A DNA stretch of 16,107 nucleotides from an uncultured Woeseiaceae bacterium (GTDB lineage: Bacteria; Pseudomonadota; Gammaproteobacteria; Woeseiales; Woeseiaceae): contig CAMYMP010000280.1 of NCBI GenBank assembly GCA_947259435.1, positions 1-16,107 on the forward strand, read 5' to 3'. A program made the position numbers and the translations under genes. Of this stretch, positions 13,512 to 16,107 are shown in pieces. The notes below the pieces were generated by a model. That model did no database searches and was not told the origin of the DNA. It saw only the letters and a list, made by a program, of their open reading frames with translations. Position 1 is the stretch's first letter. Each line of letters begins with the position of its first letter.

Positions 13512-16107
13512 CTCGACCATCAGGCCTTTGGCCAGACTTATGCCGACGACATCGCCCAGCATCGGCCCGCGCTCGCCGGTTCCGGCAAGTGCAGCGATGT
13601 CCAGGCCGCCCGTCTCGTCCCATTCTTCGGTGAGAACACCGAGCCGCAGACCGACCACGGTCTCGGTCACGGCCGGACCCTGCGTCAGCTCGCGGCGCAC
13701 GATCGGGATGCCCGCCTCGGGCGGCAGCATGTCGATTCCCGCCGCCGCCATCATCGTCGGGATCGAGCCCCGCGTCGCCATGCCAATGCCGCCCCAGGCC
13801 GTCCAGTCGATCGCAATACCGCGGGTATCGGGCCGGCTGTTGGCAAAGCTCATAACGCACTTCGTCAGGAAGTCGTTTGCAGCACTGTAGTCGGTCTGGC
13901 CGCCGTTGCCGAAGCGGCCCGCGACCGAGCTGAACACGACCGCTGCCCCCAGCGGCGCGTCGCCGATGGCACGCATCATGCTGTGCCAGGCCCGGCTCTT
14001 GACGTCGAACACCAGCGCAAACTCGTCGCTTGGTTTGTCCGCGAGGAAGCGGCTGATCTCGATGCCGGCCGCGTGAACGAGTACGTCAATGCGTTCGCTC
14101 GTGGCCAGAATATCTTCCATCACGGCGGCGACGCCGGCACTGTCGGTCAGATCGACCGAGTGATAGTGCGCGGTGCCGCCCGCTCTCTCGACAGCCTCGA
14201 TGGCAGCGAGTGCTGCCTGCGCTCGTTCGAGCTTAGCCAGCTCTTTCTCCACCATCGCCGGGGTCGCGCGTTCGCCGCCGGCTTTTATGCGTTCGAAGAT
14301 GTCGCGTTTGAGGCCGTCCCGATCCGTTGTGAACCGGGCGATGTCCGGATCGTCGCGACCAGGTTCCGGCGTCAGGTCGAGCAGATGGAACGTGCCGCCG
14401 CTCGCCGTTGCGAGGTCCGCGATGATGGCGGAGACGATACTGCCGGCTGCGCCGGTGACGACGAACACGGAATCGCTGTTCAGTTCGAGCCCGGTGTCGC
14501 TGCCGTCGCACGGCACCTCTCTCAGGCCGATCGTCCAGCGTCCGGCCTCATCCCGTCCGACTTCTACCACACCCGGGTCCTGCAGCGTTTCCGCGATCAG
14601 CTGATCCGCCAGCGCAGCCGTCTTGCGACTCGGCGCGAAGTCGACGACTTTGCACAGCACGTCATTCTTCTCGCGCTTCAGTGCCTTGACGAATCCGCAC
14701 ACGGCACCGCCGAGCGGATTGATCGCCCCGTTATCGTCGTAGCCATGGCGGCCGCCCAGGCGCGTCGCGGCAACGACGAACTGATCGGCTCCCGTCAGCG
14801 TTTCATAGAGCGAGCGCGCGGTCGTATAGAGCGCCATCACCCGCTGGTCGACAGCTTCTTGCCAGGCCGCCTCGTCCATGTCCTCGATCGCGGCATGAGC
14901 ATCAAGTGCGGGCAGCCAGTAAAAGCCTGTGATCGCTCCATCCTGCAGCCATGCAGTGATCTGCTCGCCGATCGCATCCGCGTCGGCGCCCGGTTCGAGC
15001 ATCAGTACCTCGACACCCCGTTTTTTCAGACGCTCTGTCAGCGCACGGCCGACGCCGCCGCCGTCCGGCATGATGATTACGCGTGACCCGTCGCTGAGTC
15101 CGACGTCCGTTGCACGACAAACATCCAGAGGCGGTCGCCAGACCGCGGTCGGCACGCGTCGCGGTACCTCGTTAGCCGCTCCCATGTCGCCGGCAACAGT
15201 TGCCTCCGGTGCCGCCTCGATCCTGGCCGTTTCCGCAGATGGCTCTCCGGTCACCGCAGCGTCGTCGGTCGGCATGCGGTCCTTCACGAACTGCACGGCG
15301 TGGTTGAGTGTCGGGAAGTCCTTGAGCTGCAGATCGGGATCCCGCGGTATGCCGTAAGACTCCCGCATCGCGGCGAAAATCTCCGCCTGCTTGACGGTAT
15401 CGACGCCGAGGTCGGCTTCGAGGTCCAGATCCATCTCGAGCATGTCTTCCGGATAGCCGGTCATCTCGGACACGATGGTCAGGACGCGCTGCGTTATCGC
15501 TGCATCGTCCGCGCCGGCGCTTGCCGGCACAGCTGGCGCCTCGGGCTGGGCCGCTACGGCCGGCTCGGGTGCCGGTGTCGCCGCGACCGGTTGATCCGGT
15601 CGCCGTTCGCGAACAAAGCCGACGACATGCGTCAGTGTTGGGAACTCGCTCAGCTTGAGGTTCTCGTCGCGCGGGATGTCGTAGTGCCCGCGGATGGCCG
15701 CGAACACCTCAGCTTGTTTTACCGTATCCACGCCGAGGTCAGCTTCGAGATCCAGATCCAGCTCGAGCATGTCGGGCGGGTAGTCGGTCTTCTCGGCAAC
15801 GATGCGGATTACCTGCTCCTCGACATCGTCCGTTGCGGATACGGCTTCGGCAACCGCGGGCACCTCTGGCGTTGCTACCGGCTGCGGTGCTGTTGCGACA
15901 ACCGCTTCCGGTGCTGGCGCGGCGGCCGGTTGATCGGGCCGCCGGTCGCGTACGAAGCCGACGACATGCGTCAGTGTCGGGAACTCGCTCAGCTTGAGGT
16001 TTTCATCGCGCGGAATACCGTAGTGTTCACGAATCGCCGCAAATACCTCTGCCTGCTTGACCGTGTCGACGCCGAGGTCGGCCTCGAGGTCCAGATCGAG
16101 ATCCAGC
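12669..16107 (-). CDS. PfaA-like iterative lipid/polyketide synthase, ACP-ACP-ACP-KR-DH part (5' end cut by window edge)
   Basis: 1145 residues are visible, and the frame is open past the right edge. A GTG at 15863 is internal, not a start, because a full carrier repeat precedes it in frame. Order (fragment numbering): three acyl-carrier repeats (1-59, 94-172, 203-279) joined by Ala/Pro-rich linkers; a ketoreductase with its structural half (about 325-540) and NADPH-binding catalytic half (about 545-840); a hot-dog dehydratase (about 866-1145). The ketoreductase shows TGAAGSI (551-557), Ser in VFSSVAG, Tyr740 and Asn744 (YSAANDF). It also has a helical insertion after the first strands (GGERATPAMVEKELAKLERA), as PfaA enzymes do. 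The dehydratase has HKIEGTAVLPGVMGLEAFAE, with catalytic His879. ACP-KR-DH is the PUFA/enediyne synthase order; ketosynthase and acyltransferase domains are expected upstream. No enoylreductase is seen. The product is probably a reduced, partly unsaturated acyl chain or polyketide, but its identity cannot be read from the sequence. Stop TAG abuts the carboxylase ATG. Confidence 0.88.
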   Translation of the reverse strand, partial: LDLDLDLEADLGVDTVKQAEVFAAIREHYGIPRDENLKLSEFPTLTHVVGFVRDRRPDQPAAAPAPEAVVATAPQPVATPEVPAVAEAVSATDDVEEQVIRIVAEKTDYPPDMLELDLDLEADLGVDTVKQAEVFAAIRGHYDIPRDENLKLSEFPTLTHVVGFVRERRPDQPVAATPAPEPAVAAQPEAPAVPASAGADDAAITQRVLTIVSEMTGYPEDMLEMDLDLEADLGVDTVKQAEIFAAMRESYGIPRDPDLQLKDFPTLNHAVQFVKDRMPTDDAAVTGEPSAETARIEAAPEATVAGDMGAANEVPRRVPTAVWRPPLDVCRATDVGLSDGSRVIIMPDGGGVGRALTERLKKRGVEVLMLEPGADADAIGEQITAWLQDGAITGFYWLPALDAHAAIEDMDEAAWQEAVDQRVMALYTTARSLYETLTGADQFVVAATRLGGRHGYDDNGAINPLGGAVCGFVKALKREKNDVLCKVVDFAPSRKTAALADQLIAETLQDPGVVEVGRDEAGRWTIGLREVPCDGSDTGLELNSDSVFVVTGAAGSIVSAIIADLATASGGTFHLLDLTPEPGRDDPDIARFTTDRDGLKRDIFERIKAGGERATPAMVEKELAKLERAQAALAAIEAVERAGGTAHYHSVDLTDSAGVAAVMEDILATSERIDVLVHAAGIEISRFLADKPSDEFALVFDVKSRAWHSMMRAIGDAPLGAAVVFSSVAGRFGNGGQTDYSAANDFLTKCVMSFANSRPDTRGIAIDWTAWGGIGMATRGSIPTMMAAAGIDMLPPEAGIPIVRRELTQGPAVTETVVGLRLGVLTEEWDETGGLDIAALAGTGERGPMLGDVVGISLAKGLMVETELDPKDQAFLYDHKIEGTAVLPGVMGLEAFAEMSTLLLPEHRVASIDDVQFMVPFKFYRDEPRKVRLTAQFAEVDGELVAYCSLEGERTIQTHPEPVVTKHFTATVRLTRESPEEVQIDKPKTAADASVDSDLVYQVYFHGPAYQVLDCAWGGGAKTAVGRLAANLPANHKPSELPTQIAPRLIELCFQTAGMYELGVDGRFGLPAKIGRVQKLKEPGVVKSHLFTVVRHSNGGPGFDADVVDESGDVYLRLQDYETVELPGGAEAIAVDPIKAVFGTK
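13569..15146 (-). other. Ketoreductase domain of the synthase (structural plus catalytic halves)
   Basis: The first half (beginning near WRPPLDVCRATD) lacks an intact dinucleotide motif and matches the structural half of type I ketoreductases. The second half carries TGAAGSI, IDVLVHAAGIE, VVFSSVAGRFGNGGQ and DYSAANDF, with the expected Ser-Tyr-Asn residues, so it should be active. It would reduce beta-ketoacyl to beta-hydroxyacyl chains on the carrier domains. Confidence 0.82.
15270..15500 (-). repeat. Acyl-carrier repeat 3 of the synthase
   Basis: A complete carrier-protein fold from ITQRVLTIVSEMTGYP to VQFVKDRMP. The attachment motif is LGVDTVKQAE; the residue expected to be Ser is Thr, encoded ACC at 15396-15398. 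It is more diverged than the other two repeats. Confidence 0.8.
15591..15824 (-). repeat. Acyl-carrier repeat 2 of the synthase
   Basis: A complete carrier fold from EEQVIRIVAEKTDYP to VGFVRERRPDQ. It differs from repeat 1 at only three residues over about 58 shared positions. The expected Ser is Thr, encoded ACG at 15723-15725. A 46-base block (15617-15662) differs from the matching block in repeat 1 (15956-16001) at one base. Confidence 0.82.
15930..16106 (-). repeat. Acyl-carrier repeat 1 of those visible (cut by window edge)
   Basis: The first helix is off the window; the visible part starts LDLDLDLEADLGVDTVKQAE and ends VGFVRDRRPDQ. The expected Ser is Thr, encoded ACG at 16062-16064. 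More repeats may lie beyond the edge, since PUFA-type synthases usually carry several in a row. Confidence 0.78.

Noticed and set aside
12171..15086. A 971-residue open frame on the plus strand, antisense to the synthase and carboxylase
   Set aside because: It crosses the junction of two well-supported minus-strand genes, has the His/Arg/Asp-rich composition typical of antisense frames in GC-rich coding DNA, and shows no recognisable domain.
12669..15863. Synthase starting at GTG 15863
   Set aside because: The frame continues upstream to the window edge through a complete, near-identical carrier repeat, so this GTG is an internal Val codon.

Overview
The window reads as a piece of a chromosome from a fairly GC-rich gammaproteobacterium, probably free-living. 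The evidence is an 815-residue FadE-type acyl-CoA dehydrogenase of the membrane-anchored gammaproteobacterial kind, a class III prepilin resembling MSHA pilins, and a three-membrane-segment TolB/FlgO-like TPR protein of a kind common in marine and soil gammaproteobacteria. The assignment rests on family recognition from memory, not on a search.

Layout. Positions 1-1721 (minus) hold most of a membrane-anchored TPR protein whose C-terminus runs off the left edge. A divergent gap (1722-1977) separates it from a lone type IV pilin-like gene (1978-2442, plus). A 143-base gap with a possible sigma70-type promoter and a perfect 9-bp inverted repeat leads into fadE (2586-5033, plus), followed 43 bases later by an alpha/beta hydrolase (5077-6261, plus). 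The hydrolase converges on the end of a large minus-strand operon that fills the rest of the window: a PfaA-like iterative lipid/polyketide synthase (12669-16107, cut at its 5' end), a 1874-residue single-chain acetyl-CoA carboxylase of the eukaryotic layout (7044-12668), and a Sfp-type phosphopantetheinyl transferase (6304-7047).

The operon is the interesting part. Its three genes are packed without spacing: the synthase stop codon abuts the carboxylase start (TAGATG), and the carboxylase stop overlaps the transferase start (ATGA). The simplest reading is a self-contained secondary-lipid or polyketide system. The single-chain carboxylase would make malonyl-CoA on site, the transferase would load the carrier domains, and the synthase would build and process the chain. 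The visible part of the synthase has at least three tandem acyl-carrier repeats, then a ketoreductase and a dehydratase. This ACP-KR-DH order is that of PUFA (PfaA) and enediyne synthases, not of modular polyketide synthases. Ketosynthase and acyltransferase domains should lie just beyond the right edge.

The strangest detail is that all three visible carrier repeats have Thr where the phosphopantetheine-bearing Ser is expected (LGVDT instead of LGIDS), although a transferase is encoded in the same operon. FadE (beta-oxidation) and the hydrolase sit tail-to-tail with this operon and may handle the products or recycle acyl chains, but that link is positional inference only. I saw no tRNA, rRNA, CRISPR array, insertion sequence or phage gene.
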